Counted from the first letter of the stretch, positions 31,827-40,276 are shown. The stretch: DNA of 41,462 nt from Micromonospora sicca (GCF_003172935.1 NZ_QGKS01000166.1:1-41462), one strand, 5' to 3'. Notes: generated from the letters alone by a model not told the origin. Translations and numbers: made by a program.

Positions 31827-31868
31827 GTGTTCCCGCTCACGTCCGTCGGCCCGGTCCCAGAATTGGGG

Positions 31869-31899
31869 TTGACCCTCACGCAACGGCAGGCGGGAGCCT
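31869..31899 (+). promoter_or_regulatory. MerR-type promoter candidate
   Basis: TTGACC (31869-31874) is followed by CTCACGC and a long spacer of about 19 bp to GAGCCT (31894-31899). TTGACCCTCACG is a common start of TipA/SoxR-like promoters. The dyad is imperfect (CCTCACG, GGCAGG). Confidence 0.45.
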
Positions 31900-31921
31900 T
31901 GGTCGCGGAAGGGAGGGAACC

Positions 31922-32680
31922 ATGGCGTACACGGTGGGTCAGGTGGCGAAGCTGGCCGGGGTGACGGTGCGGACGCTGCACCACTACGACGAGATCGGGC
32001 TGCTCTCGCCGAGCGGCCGGACGGCGGCGGGCTACCGCCGCTACGACGACGCGGACCTGGAGCGGTTGCAGCTCATCCGCTACTACCGGGAGCTGGGGTT
32101 CCCGTTGGACGAGATCGCAGCGATCCTCGACGGCCCGGGCGCGGACCCGGCGGCGCACCTGCGCCGGCAGCACGAGCTGCTCACCGGGCAGATCGGGAAG
32201 CTCCAGGAGATGGTCGCCGCGATCGAGCTCGCGATGGAGGCGAAAAGGATGGGGATCCAACTGACCCCGGAGGAGCGGTTCGAGGTCTTCGGGGACTTCG
32301 ACCCGGACGCGCACGCCGAGGAGGCGGAGCAGCGGTGGGGCGGCACCGACGCGTACCGGGAGTCGACCCGGCGCGCCGCCCGCTACTCGAAGGAGGACTG
32401 GCTGCGCAACAAGGCCGAGAACGAGGACTGGGGGCGGCGCGTCGCCGCGGTCATGGACTCGGGCGCGCCGGCCGACAGCGCGGCGGCGATGGAACTGGCC
32501 GAGGAGCACCGGCAGCTGATCAGCCGCTGGTTCTACGAGTGCTCGTACGAGATCCACACCGGGCTGGCCGACATGTACGTGGCGGACCCGCGGTTCACCG
32601 CGTACTACGAGAAGATCCGGCCGGGGCTGGCCGCGTACCTGAGCGAGGCGATCCACGCCAACGCGATCAGCCGGGCCTGA
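31922..32680 (+). CDS. TipA-like MerR-family regulator with TipAS domain
   Basis: 252 residues. Residues 1-70 are the MerR HTH (YTVGQVAKLAGVTVRTLHHY, then YRRYDDADLERLQLIRYYRE). A coiled-coil linker follows (about 75-115, LRRQHELLTGQIGKLQEMVA). The C-terminal 120 residues match TipAS (DAYRESTRRAARYSKEDWLR, MYVADPRFTAYYEKIRPGLA), the domain that binds thiopeptides in Streptomyces TipAL. It activates its own promoter when bound to a drug in the known case. The ligand here is unknown. ATG 31922 has GGGAGG at 31911-31916. Confidence 0.88.
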   Translation: MAYTVGQVAKLAGVTVRTLHHYDEIGLLSPSGRTAAGYRRYDDADLERLQLIRYYRELGFPLDEIAAILDGPGADPAAHLRRQHELLTGQIGKLQEMVAAIELAMEAKRMGIQLTPEERFEVFGDFDPDAHAEEAEQRWGGTDAYRESTRRAARYSKEDWLRNKAENEDWGRRVAAVMDSGAPADSAAAMELAEEHRQLISRWFYECSYEIHTGLADMYVADPRFTAYYEKIRPGLAAYLSEAIHANAISRA

Positions 32681-32727
32681 CGTGCCACGATGGCCCTGAC
32701 GGGTCGGGCTCACCGCAGGAGGCCAGA

Positions 32728-33012
32728 GTGTTCATCGTCGCCGGCAGTCTCTACGTCGACCCTGACGGCCGGGACGCCTACCTGGCCTCCTGCGTCGAGA
32801 CCGTCCGACAGGCGCGCTCCGCCCCGGGCTGCATCGACTTCGCGGTGAGTGCCGACCTGATCGAGCCGGGCCGGATCAACGTCTACGAGCGGTGGGAGAC
32901 CGACGAGCAGTTGCTCGCCTTCCGCGGGTCCGGCCCGTCGGAGGAGCAGACGGTGGCGATCCTCGGCGCCGAGGTGCACCGGTACCGCATCTCCGGCGTC
33001 GAGGCCCCCTGA
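32728..33012 (+). CDS. Antibiotic biosynthesis monooxygenase-like (ABM) protein
   Basis: A 94-residue ferredoxin-like ABM fold protein. FIVAGSLYVDPDGRDAYLAS and RSAPGCIDFAVSADLIEPGR, then NVYERWETDEQLLAFRGSGP, are the usual family blocks. Family members include quinone-forming monooxygenases and many uncharacterised small proteins. GTG 32728 has AGGAGG 5 nt upstream. It follows the TipA-like gene by 47 nt and may belong to its regulon. Confidence 0.8.
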   Translation: MFIVAGSLYVDPDGRDAYLASCVETVRQARSAPGCIDFAVSADLIEPGRINVYERWETDEQLLAFRGSGPSEEQTVAILGAEVHRYRISGVEAP

Positions 33013-33022
33013 TGCCGTCTGC

Positions 33023-33676
33023 TCAGCGGGGCCTGACCTGCCCGACGGGGGCGCGACGGGCGGCCCGGGCCTGCCGATAGAAGCCGTGCGACGCTGGCAG
33101 CACCAGGCAGACTAGGGCCGCCACGGCGGCCAGCGGCAGCACCACCGCGTCCACGCCGAGCACCGGGAGGACCCAGCCCGGGCGGCTCATGGTGTGCAGG
33201 CTGGACAGCGCCGCACCGAAGCTGCTGGAGTCGATGCCGTGCCCGCCGCGGTCCTCGGAGACGATCAGCGCCGTCCCGCCGACGAAGAACGCGCCGCCCG
33301 CGGCCGAGCCGAGCGCCGCTAGCACGGTCAGCACCCGGGCCCAGCCGTACCCCAGCCAGGAGAGCAGCGTGAGCACGGCCAGCACGGCCGCGCCGGCGAC
33401 CAGCAGCGTGATGAAGGCGTAGGTGAACGTCCAGTACAGCCCGGGTCCGCTGTCGGGCAGGTCCGGGACGCGCGCCTCGGCCTCGGCGACGTCTTGTGAC
33501 AGCCGGACCGCGTCCTCCAGTTCGATCGCGACGTACGCGAGGATGCCGAGCACCACCACCGCGAGCAGGACGACCGCCGCCATGACCGAGGCCGGCCGCC
33601 GCGGCCGTCCGAGCGGGCCGCCCGGGACCGCGTCCGGGTCCGACGGCCCGGTCGATGGCGTCCTGGTCAGCGACAT
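33023..33676 (-). CDS. Four-TM membrane protein, unknown family
   Basis: 217 residues. A Pro/Gly-rich cytoplasmic start of about 28 residues is followed by TM helices near 31-52 (VMAAVVLLAVVVLGILAYVA), 83-108, 113-137 and 170-195, and a basic C-terminus (RQARAARRAPVGQVRPR). No domain is recognised. ATG 33676 follows a -10 element TAGACT by 7 nt, so it is probably leaderless. Confidence 0.7.
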   Translation of the reverse strand: MSLTRTPSTGPSDPDAVPGGPLGRPRRPASVMAAVVLLAVVVLGILAYVAIELEDAVRLSQDVAEAEARVPDLPDSGPGLYWTFTYAFITLLVAGAAVLAVLTLLSWLGYGWARVLTVLAALGSAAGGAFFVGGTALIVSEDRGGHGIDSSSFGAALSSLHTMSRPGWVLPVLGVDAVVLPLAAVAALVCLVLPASHGFYRQARAARRAPVGQVRPR

Positions 33677-33683
33677 GCGGCGC

Positions 33684-33689
33684 AGTCTA
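33684..33689 (-). promoter_or_regulatory. -10 element TAGACT of leaderless membrane protein gene
   Basis: TAGACT on the minus strand, 7 nt before the ATG at 33676. Confidence 0.5.
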
Positions 33690-33718
33690 GGCGTGGGCGG
33701 CGGCGACGTGGGGGCAGG

Positions 33719-33870
33719 TCAGGGGACGGTGGTCACGTAGTCGTAGACGGTGTGGGCGAGTTGCCGGACCACCTTGTCGCCGGTGGCGGCGGGACCGGCC
33801 GGTGGCCGCCGTCGTCCGCTGCGGCCGGGCCCGACGCCGCGACCAGCGCCAGCGCCGCGGCGGCGACCAA
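33719..33870 (-). pseudogene. Small secreted protein, possibly frameshifted
   Basis: A TTG at 33870 has a strong SD, GGAAGGG, 6 nt upstream, and opens a signal-peptide-like VAAAALALVAASGPAAADDG. In that frame translation ends at 33733 after about 45 residues in a Pro/Ser/Thr tail. A second frame over the same 3' part reads PAATGDKVVRQLAHTVYDYV and stops at 33719, and looks more protein-like. A single frameshift near 33790 would join them. Either it is a short secreted peptide or a broken gene. A promoter with a dyad lies upstream at 33933-33960. Confidence 0.4.
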
Positions 33871-33932
33871 CGCCGTCCCTTCCGTACACACGGACGCGGC
33901 CCGGCTGGCCGGAAGGTGAACGGCTTTTGTCT

Positions 33933-33960
33933 CTTATATCCACTTCGCACGGTAAGTGGA
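33933..33960 (-). promoter_or_regulatory. AT-rich promoter with adjacent 22-bp dyad
   Basis: TATAAG (complement of 33933-33938) is a good -10 on the minus strand. Immediately upstream, TCCACTT (33939-33945) and AAGTGGA (33954-33960) form a dyad over the spacer, as in a repressible promoter. It would drive the small secreted gene. Confidence 0.5.
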
Positions 33961-34028
33961 GCAGCCCTCGCCGGGGTCTGGCGCGCCGGCCATCACCCGT
34001 CAGGGCGCGGCGAAGCGCGGCGCGGTTC

Positions 34029-34598
34029 TCAGTCCGGGTCGGGCAGGGTCGGGTGGTCGGTCGGGTAGAGGCCGGCGACGAAGCCGTAGACCGTGTCGCC
34101 GGAGCGCGGCAGCTCGGTGAACTCCCGGATGAGCGCCTCGACGCGCCGCCAGAACTGGGCCGCGCTCTCCTTGGGAATGCGGGCGTGGCGGATCGTCGAG
34201 TAGAGCGTGTCCGCCTCGTGGGCCGGCACCGACTCGGCGGCGGCGACGGACAGGCCGTTGACGCACACGGGTGTCGTCGTGTCGCCCGGGCGCCGGACCA
34301 CGCCCACGTGGATGGTGCGGCCCGTCCGTCCGTAGTACCGCTCGTCGATGGCGCGCACCCGCCGGGTGCGGACGACGCGGAGCATCCCGGCCTCGAGCAG
34401 CACTTTGACGTGGTGGGCGACCGTACTCTTCGGACGGCCGACGGCGGTGGCCAGCTCGGCCACGGTGGCGGCCCGCTCGAGCACCAGGTCGAGGATCGTG
34501 GCCCGCAGCGGGTCGGCGATCGCGCGCAACTGCCCGGGTGTGGACACCTCGACGGTGTCGGGCAGGTCGTAGTCCGGGATTCGGGTATTGCTCGACAT
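34029..34598 (-). CDS. ArsR-like winged-helix regulator, divergent from hydrolase
   Basis: 189 residues. Residues about 20-85 form the HTH (STPGQLRAIADPLRATILDL, then VGRPKSTVAHHVKVLLEAGM). The C-terminal half is a helical ligand or dimer region (SGDTVYGFVAGLYPTDHPTL) without known name. ATG 34598 is only 9 nt from a TAGACT -10 element and overlaps a palindrome, so autoregulation is likely. It faces a dienelactone hydrolase gene across 65 nt. Confidence 0.8.
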   Translation of the reverse strand: MSSNTRIPDYDLPDTVEVSTPGQLRAIADPLRATILDLVLERAATVAELATAVGRPKSTVAHHVKVLLEAGMLRVVRTRRVRAIDERYYGRTGRTIHVGVVRRPGDTTTPVCVNGLSVAAAESVPAHEADTLYSTIRHARIPKESAAQFWRRVEALIREFTELPRSGDTVYGFVAGLYPTDHPTLPDPD

Positions 34599-34630
34599 TT
34601 GTCGAACAGTCTAAAGTTTTGGAGTGTTCG
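34592..34630. promoter_or_regulatory. Overlapping divergent promoters with operator dyads
   Basis: TCGACA/TGTCGA (34592-34605) is a 14-bp palindrome over the regulator start. CGAACA (34603-34608) and TGTTCG (34625-34630) form a second dyad. Minus-strand -10 TAGACT (34608-34613) and plus-strand -10 TAAAGT (34612-34617) overlap each other between the dyads, so one bound protein could shut both directions. Confidence 0.55.
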
Positions 34631-34663
34631 CGGCAAGATCCCATCCGAGACCGGGGAGACCGC

Positions 34664-35239
34664 ATGGCTGAGGTGTTGTTGTTCCATCACGCGCAGGGTC
34701 GGACGACGGGCGTCCTCGCCTTCGCCGACGAGCTTCGCCGAGCCGGGCACACCGTGCACACGCCGGACCTGTACGACGGCCACACCTTCGCGACGCTGGA
34801 CGACGGCCTGGCGTACGCCCGGGAGGTGGGCTTCGGCAACCTGCTCGATCGGGGCGTGGGCGCGGCGGACGGGCTACCCGACGGGCTCGTCTACGCCGGC
34901 TTCTCGCTCGGCGTGCTGCCGGCGCAGAAGCTCGCGCAGACCCGGGCCGGCGCGCGCGGGGCGCTGCTGTTCGAGTCCTGCCTGCCCGTCTCGGAGTTCG
35001 GGACGGCGTGGCCGGCGGGCGTGCCGGTGCAGATCCACGGTGCGGACGCCGATCCGTTCTTCGCCGGCGAGGGTGACATCGACGCGGCCCGCGTGCTCGT
35101 CGAGTCGGCCGAGGACGCGGAGCTGTTCGTCTACCGCGGCGATCGGCACCTGTTCACCGACCCCAGCCTGCCGTCCTACGACGCCGACGCCGCCAAGCTG
35201 CTCACCCAGCGCGTGCTCGACTTCCTCGCCGCCCGCTGA
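34664..35239 (+). CDS. Dienelactone hydrolase family protein
   Basis: A 191-residue alpha/beta hydrolase of the DLH family. VLLFHHAQGRTTGVLAFADE opens the fold. The nucleophile elbow is AGFSLGVL with Ser-81, where classical DLH has Cys. QIHGADADPFF supplies the acid (Asp-128 or Asp-130) and GDRHLF the histidine (His-162). The natural substrate is unknown. ATG 34664 has GGGGAG 5 nt upstream. The divergent regulator probably controls it. Confidence 0.85.
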   Translation: MAEVLLFHHAQGRTTGVLAFADELRRAGHTVHTPDLYDGHTFATLDDGLAYAREVGFGNLLDRGVGAADGLPDGLVYAGFSLGVLPAQKLAQTRAGARGALLFESCLPVSEFGTAWPAGVPVQIHGADADPFFAGEGDIDAARVLVESAEDAELFVYRGDRHLFTDPSLPSYDADAAKLLTQRVLDFLAAR

Positions 35240-35278
35240 CCGCGACCGACGGAGACAGCCACCCTCGCGCTCAGGGCG

Positions 35279-36811
35279 TCACAAGATCAGGTCGAGCAGC
35301 AGAACGCCGACGAACCCGACCACCGAGATGATCGTCTCCATCACCGACCAGCTCTTGATGGTCTGCCCGACGGTCAGCCCGAAGTACTCCTTGACCAGCC
35401 AGAATCCGGCGTCGTTGACGTGGGAGAAGAACAGCGAGCCGCAGCCGATGGCCAGCGCCAGCAGCGCCACCTCCGGTCCCTGGAGCGTGGCCGCCAACGG
35501 CGCGACGATGCCGGCGGCGGTGATGGTGGCGACGGTGGCCGAGCCGGTGGCGACCCGGATGCCGACCGCGACCAGCCAGCCCAGCAGCAGCGGGGAGAGG
35601 TTGGCGTCCTTCGCCGCGTCGGCGACCAGGTTGCCCACGCCCGCGTCGACCAGCACCTGCTTGAAGCCGCCGCCGGCGGCGACGATCAGGATGATGCCGG
35701 CGATCGGCGGCAGCGACCCGCCGAGGAAGCCCGAGACCTGGGAGCGGCTGAAACCGGTCCGGTAGCCGAGGAAGATCATCGCGAAGATCACGCCGGCCAG
35801 CAGGGCGACGATCGGGGTGCCGACGATGTCCAACGCCTTGCGTCCCCCGGTGCCCTCGTCGAGGGTCAGCTCACCGATCGCGCGCAGCAGCATCAGCACC
35901 ACCGGCAGCAGGACCGTGACGACCGCGGCCCACAGGGCGGGCGCGCGGCGCGCGCGTACCCGCTCGGTGGCGGCCTCGTCGATCAGCTCCCCGGGGCGGC
36001 CGGTGCCCGGGTTGACCAGGTCGTCCTCGGCGACCAGGTCCCCGTCGGCGTCGACCGGGCCGCGACCGGTGGCCGCCGGTCCCGGCCGGCCGGCGGGGGT
36101 CAGCGGCCGGCGGGTGGGCAGCAGCGCCTCCGGCGCGGTGGCGGGCACGTAGCGGGCGATGAAGTTGCCGAAGACCGGACCGGCGACGATCACCGTCGGA
36201 ATGGCCACCAGCAGGCCTAGCGCCAGGGTCTGGCCGAGGTTGGCGCCGAGGGCGTCGATCGCGACCAGCGGGCCCGGGTGCGGCGGCACCAGGCCGTGCA
36301 GCACCGACAGGCCGGCCAGCGCCGGGATGCCGATCTTCATCAGCGGTACGTCGGTCCGCCGGGACACCAGCAGCACGATCGGGACCAGCAGCACCACGCC
36401 GACCTCGAAGAAGAGCGGCAGGCCGATCAGCGCGGCGACCCCGGCCATCGCCCACGGCAGCGCGGTGCCCGACACCCGGCTGACCACCCGTTCGACGATG
36501 CCGTCCGCGCCCCCGGACTCGGCGAGCAGGCCACCGATCATCGCGCCGAGGGCGATCAGCAGGCCGACCCCGCCGACGGTGGAGCCGACCCCGCCGCTGA
36601 ACGAGGTGACGATCTTGTCGGGGGACACACCGGCGACCACGCCGAGCACGGCCGCGCCGAGGATCAGGGAGAGGAACGGGTGCACCTTGCCCCAGGCGAT
36701 GAGCAGCACCACTGCGGCGATGCCCAGCAGGGCCGCGATGATCAGTTGGGTGTTCCCGGCGTCGGTGAGCGGTGCCGCCGGTGCGGCGAGCACTGTGACC
36801 ACGGCTATCAC
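35279..36811 (-). CDS. gntP: Gluconate:H+ symporter, GntP family
   Basis: 510 residues and about 12-14 TM helices. GntP hallmarks are LLIAWGKVHPFLSLILGAAV, GLLIALGAMIGGLLAESGGA, VLHGLVPPHPGPLVAIDALG, ATGSATVATITAAGIVAPLA and SLFFSHVNDAGFWLVKEYFG. A hydrophilic loop of about 60 residues near 230-290 is longer than in enterobacterial GntP. GTG 36811 has GAAGG upstream. It lies 36 nt downstream of the gluconokinase gene and is co-transcribed with it, so it probably imports gluconate. Confidence 0.9.
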   Translation of the reverse strand: MIAVVTVLAAPAAPLTDAGNTQLIIAALLGIAAVVLLIAWGKVHPFLSLILGAAVLGVVAGVSPDKIVTSFSGGVGSTVGGVGLLIALGAMIGGLLAESGGADGIVERVVSRVSGTALPWAMAGVAALIGLPLFFEVGVVLLVPIVLLVSRRTDVPLMKIGIPALAGLSVLHGLVPPHPGPLVAIDALGANLGQTLALGLLVAIPTVIVAGPVFGNFIARYVPATAPEALLPTRRPLTPAGRPGPAATGRGPVDADGDLVAEDDLVNPGTGRPGELIDEAATERVRARRAPALWAAVVTVLLPVVLMLLRAIGELTLDEGTGGRKALDIVGTPIVALLAGVIFAMIFLGYRTGFSRSQVSGFLGGSLPPIAGIILIVAAGGGFKQVLVDAGVGNLVADAAKDANLSPLLLGWLVAVGIRVATGSATVATITAAGIVAPLAATLQGPEVALLALAIGCGSLFFSHVNDAGFWLVKEYFGLTVGQTIKSWSVMETIISVVGFVGVLLLDLIL

Positions 36812-36847
36812 GACCTTCGGTAGTCGTCCGTGCCTCGGGACGGGCGA

Positions 36848-38395
36848 TCACATGGGAGCAGCGGTGGGTGGTGGCTCCGGCGGCAGGCTCGGCGCCAGCC
36901 GTCGCAGCGACGCGAACGTCGGAACGAGCGCGTCGTACAGCTCGGAGAAGAGCGGCAACAGGGCGGCGTACGTGGCCGCCGAGGCCGGGTCGGGGCGTAC
37001 CGTCTCGTCGATCTGCACCAGGTCGGCGGCGACGTCGATGGAGCCGATCAGGCCGAGGGCCTGCATGCCGAGCAGCGCGGCGCCGAAGCTGGACCCCTCG
37101 TGCCCGGCGGGGAAGCGCACCGGCATGCCGAGCGCGTCGGCGAGGATCTGCCGCCACAGCGGGCTGCGGGCGAAGCCGCCGCTGCCCCGGATCTCCCGGA
37201 CCTCGTTACCGGCCGCCCGCACCGAGCCCAGGACCAGGGCGAGCTGCTGGCAGACCCCCTCCAGCGCGGCCCGGACCAGGTGCTCGCGCCGGTGGCCGTG
37301 GGTCAGCCCGACGTACGCGCCGCGGGGCAGCGCGCTCCAGTGCGGCGCCCGCTCACTGAGCAGGTACGGCAGCATGATCAACCCGCCGGAGCCGACCGGT
37401 GCCCGGGCGGCCAGTTCGAGCAGCTCCCCCTCGGCGTGCTCGCCCAGCTCCGGGGCGAGCGCGTCGCCGGCCCACTGCAGCACGATGCCGCCGTTGTTGA
37501 TCGCCCCGCCGACCACCCAGCGGTTCTCGGTGAGCGCGTAGCAGAACACGCCGCCGAGCGGGTCGACGGCGGGCCGTTCGACGGCCACCCGCACCGCCCC
37601 GGAGGTGCCGATCGAGCAGGCCACCACGCCGGGCTTGACCGCGCCGAGCCCGAGGTTGGCCAGCGGGCCGTCCCCGGCGCCGACGACGAGCGGGGTGGCC
37701 GCGGGCAGGCCGGTCGCCGCGGCCGCCTCGGTGGTGAGGCCGGGCAGCACGGTGGTGGTGGGGACCAGCTCGGGCAGCTGCTCCTCGGTGATCCCGGCGA
37801 CGCCCAGCGCCTGCGGGTCCCAGGCCAGCCTGTGGATGTCCATCAGGCCGGTGGCGGAGGCGACCGAGTGGTCGGTGACCAGCGCCGCGGCCAGCCGCAG
37901 CAGTACGTAGTCCTTGATGCCGACCCAGTGCGCCACCCGCTCGAAGAGCCTCGGCTGCTGCTCGGCGAACCAGACCAGCTTGGGCAGCGGCGCCATCGGG
38001 TGCACCGGCGTGCCGGTGCGGCGGTGCAGGGCCAGCCCGGACGGCGCGGCGCGCAGCCGCTCGGCCTGCCCGCTGGCCCGGGAGTCCGCCCAGGTGACCG
38101 ACGGGGTGAGCGGGTTGCCGTCGGCGTCCAGGCCGATCAGGCTGTGCATCGCGGTGCTGAACGACAGCCCGGCGATCGGCTCCGGCAGCTCGGCGACCAC
38201 GGCCCGGACCGATTCGACCACCGCGTCGAGGATCAGCCGGGGGTCCTGCTCGGCGTAGCCCGGGTGCGGCTCGTCGAGCGGGTAGCCGACCGAGTGCATG
38301 GCGAGCCGCCGCCCGTCGGTGTCGTACGCGACGGCCTTGGTGCTGGTGGTGCCGATGTCCACGCCGACCACGACGGTGGAGGTCGTGTCGCTCAC
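36848..38395 (-). CDS. gntK: FGGY-family gluconokinase
   Basis: 515 residues of the FGGY sugar kinase fold. The N-terminal phosphate-binding loop is VVVGVDIGTTSTKAVAYDTD. Other blocks are SFSTAMHSLIGLDADGNPLT, TWADSRASGQAERLR, the catalytic-base region VVGAGDGPLANLGLGAVKPG, CSIGTSGAVRV and EIRGSGGFARSPLWRQILAD. It phosphorylates gluconate to 6-phosphogluconate in the cytoplasm. GTG 38395 has GGAGG 7 nt upstream; the longer frame from 38551 lacks family similarity. It is the first gene of the gnt operon. Confidence 0.9.
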   Translation of the reverse strand: MSDTTSTVVVGVDIGTTSTKAVAYDTDGRRLAMHSVGYPLDEPHPGYAEQDPRLILDAVVESVRAVVAELPEPIAGLSFSTAMHSLIGLDADGNPLTPSVTWADSRASGQAERLRAAPSGLALHRRTGTPVHPMAPLPKLVWFAEQQPRLFERVAHWVGIKDYVLLRLAAALVTDHSVASATGLMDIHRLAWDPQALGVAGITEEQLPELVPTTTVLPGLTTEAAAATGLPAATPLVVGAGDGPLANLGLGAVKPGVVACSIGTSGAVRVAVERPAVDPLGGVFCYALTENRWVVGGAINNGGIVLQWAGDALAPELGEHAEGELLELAARAPVGSGGLIMLPYLLSERAPHWSALPRGAYVGLTHGHRREHLVRAALEGVCQQLALVLGSVRAAGNEVREIRGSGGFARSPLWRQILADALGMPVRFPAGHEGSSFGAALLGMQALGLIGSIDVAADLVQIDETVRPDPASAATYAALLPLFSELYDALVPTFASLRRLAPSLPPEPPPTAAPM

Positions 38396-38522
38396 CGGTC
38401 CACCTCCCTCCCCCCGAGGCCCAGGCGCACCCCGGCTTGTGGCTGACGTTACCGACGCCGGGACCCCCTCGCATGGTGAAGCGGCTCGACCCGGAGCACC
38501 CGGGGCCGGCCGGGAATCGACG

Positions 38523-38560
38523 CGGCGGACTCCGCCGATTGTGCGGGTCAATCCGCCGAT
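38523..38560. promoter_or_regulatory. Repeated operator-like elements upstream of gnt operon
   Basis: TCCGCCGAT occurs at 38531-38539 and 38552-38560, exactly 21 bp (two helical turns) apart. The first copy is also the right arm of a palindrome CGGCGGA/TCCGCCG (38523-38537). The site is in the gap shared by gntK and the divergent gene at 38659. The rest of the gap (38396-38522, 38561-38658) shows no gene. Confidence 0.45.
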
Positions 38561-38658
38561 CGGTCAGATTAACGACTTTCGCGTGTCTTGTCGGCCTTCC
38601 GTCGCAGTTGATGTGCATGACACCCCGATTGGTGGGCTCGCGCGGCGGAGGAGTCGGC

Positions 38659-39834
38659 GTGGCGAAGACTGATTCGACGGGTTCCACATGGCGGTACCGG
38701 TGGGCGCACCGGCAGAACGACCGGCGGCAGCGGACCTTCCGCGACGCCGACGAGGCGTGGCGACGGCGCGACGACGAACTGCGCCGGCTGCGTACCCTCG
38801 CCGGCTCCTTCCAGGGCTCGGCGGAGGCCGGCGTCGGCCTGCCGATCGAGCTGGCCCCCGGCGAGGTCGTCTTCTGGACGCTGCCGGCCGCCCAACTGGT
38901 CGAGGTGCGGCACACCGCCGTGCTGCCGGCCCCCGAACTGACCGTCGACCCGGACCCGCCGGCGCTGCGCCCGCGCCGCCCGGAGGGCCTCAAGGTCACC
39001 GACGCCGGACTCGCCGTCCTCACCAACCGCCGGCTGGTGCTGCTCGGCGGGCGCGGCCGGCGCGACTGGGCGTACGGGCGGATGACCGGACTGGCCCACG
39101 ACCCGGCGGCCCCGGTCACGCTGATCCAGGTGCTCGACCGGCGGCGCACCTCCGGGCTGCTGCTGCCGACCGGCGCGGTCGCCGACTTCCGGTTCAAGCT
39201 GACCCTCGCCTTCGCCGACGCCATCGAGCAGCGCGCCGCCGTGGTCGCCCAGCTCGACGAGCTGATCGCCGAACACGCGCAGGTCCAGCCGTTCCGGCCG
39301 GGCATCGTCACCCCGGCGCAGGCCCGGCTCTCCGCCCGGGTGCCGGGCGGCCGCCGTACCGTCGCGGTCGCCGCGGCCCTCGCCCTGGTCGTGCCCGCGA
39401 TGCTCTTCGAGTCCGACCCGCCGGTGCGGCCCGGCTCGGACGTCGCCTCCGCCGCCACCCCGGCGGCCACCGCGACGCCCGCGCCCCGACCGGTCGCCCC
39501 CGCCGTGCGGGTGGAAACCACCCTCGCGCCGAAGCCACGGAAGAAGAACAGCCCCGCGCCGACGCCCTCGCGGTCCCGCACCGCCGCGCCGCAGCCCGCC
39601 GGGGAACCGCGCTGCGGCGCCCCGGCGAACCCCTTCGGGTACGACTTCTGCGGCGACGGCTACCGGGTCCGCCGGCCCGCCGCGCGGACCTGCGAGTTCT
39701 TCGACTGCGCGCCCGGCTTCTGGTCCGGCAGCGGCTACCTCGTCCAGTGCCGCGACGGGATGCTCAGCCTGACTGGCGGACAGCGGGAGGCCTGCGCCGG
39801 CCAGGGCGGCGTGCGCCGCATCGTCCACACGTGA
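38659..39834 (+). CDS. Single-TM protein with six-cysteine extracellular domain
   Basis: 391 residues. The first 230 residues are cytoplasmic, with a basic helical start (WRYRWAHRQNDRRQRTFRDA) and a beta-rich middle (EGLKVTDAGLAVLTNRRLVL, which looks like a PH-like fold). One TM helix is near 234-250. A linker of about 70 Ala/Pro/Thr residues follows. The last 65 residues hold six cysteines (RCGAP, DFCGDG, TCEFF, DCAPG, VQCRDG, EACAG), probably three disulfides outside the cell. GTG 38659 has GGAGGAG 5 nt upstream. The function is unknown. Confidence 0.72.
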   Translation: MAKTDSTGSTWRYRWAHRQNDRRQRTFRDADEAWRRRDDELRRLRTLAGSFQGSAEAGVGLPIELAPGEVVFWTLPAAQLVEVRHTAVLPAPELTVDPDPPALRPRRPEGLKVTDAGLAVLTNRRLVLLGGRGRRDWAYGRMTGLAHDPAAPVTLIQVLDRRRTSGLLLPTGAVADFRFKLTLAFADAIEQRAAVVAQLDELIAEHAQVQPFRPGIVTPAQARLSARVPGGRRTVAVAAALALVVPAMLFESDPPVRPGSDVASAATPAATATPAPRPVAPAVRVETTLAPKPRKKNSPAPTPSRSRTAAPQPAGEPRCGAPANPFGYDFCGDGYRVRRPAARTCEFFDCAPGFWSGSGYLVQCRDGMLSLTGGQREACAGQGGVRRIVHT

Positions 39835-39838
39835 CCGG

Positions 39839-40270
39839 TCAGCCGCCGAAGTCGGGGACTGTGAGCGTGCCGTCCTCACCCAGGGGCAAGCCGGGGTTCC
39901 AGGCGATCTCCCACAGGTGACCGTCCGGGTCGGTGAAGCAGCCGGCGTACCCGCCGTAGAAGGTTTCCCGGGCCGGGCGGGTGATGGTCGCCCCGGCCTC
40001 CACCGCCTCGCGCAGGATCGCGTCGACCTCCTCGCGGCTGCGTACGTTCTGCGCCAGGCTCAGCCCGCCGAACCCGTCGGCGCCCCGGTCGGTCAGGCCG
40101 GCGTCGTCGGCCAGCTTGTCGCGCCCCCAGAGCACCACGGCCAGCCCGCCGGCCTGGAAGAAGACGGTCTGCTCGACCTCCTGACCCCGCCAGCCGAGCC
40201 GCTCGTAAAAGGCGCGGGCCCGGGCCAGGTCGGCCACGCCGAGGGTGACCAGACTGATGCGTTGCTCCAT
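39839..40270 (-). CDS. VOC-family (glyoxalase/bleomycin resistance-like) protein
   Basis: 143 residues. Opens QRISLVTLGVADLARARAFY and contains FYGGYAGCFTDPDGHLWEIA, the usual VOC start and metal-ligand end. The histidine of the first metal site is not evident, as in many uncharacterised VOC proteins. ATG 40270 follows a TACGGT -10 element by 6 nt. The stop is 4 nt from that of the convergent gene. Substrate unknown. Confidence 0.83.
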   Translation of the reverse strand: MEQRISLVTLGVADLARARAFYERLGWRGQEVEQTVFFQAGGLAVVLWGRDKLADDAGLTDRGADGFGGLSLAQNVRSREEVDAILREAVEAGATITRPARETFYGGYAGCFTDPDGHLWEIAWNPGLPLGEDGTLTVPDFGG

Positions 40271-40276
40271 GCCCGG

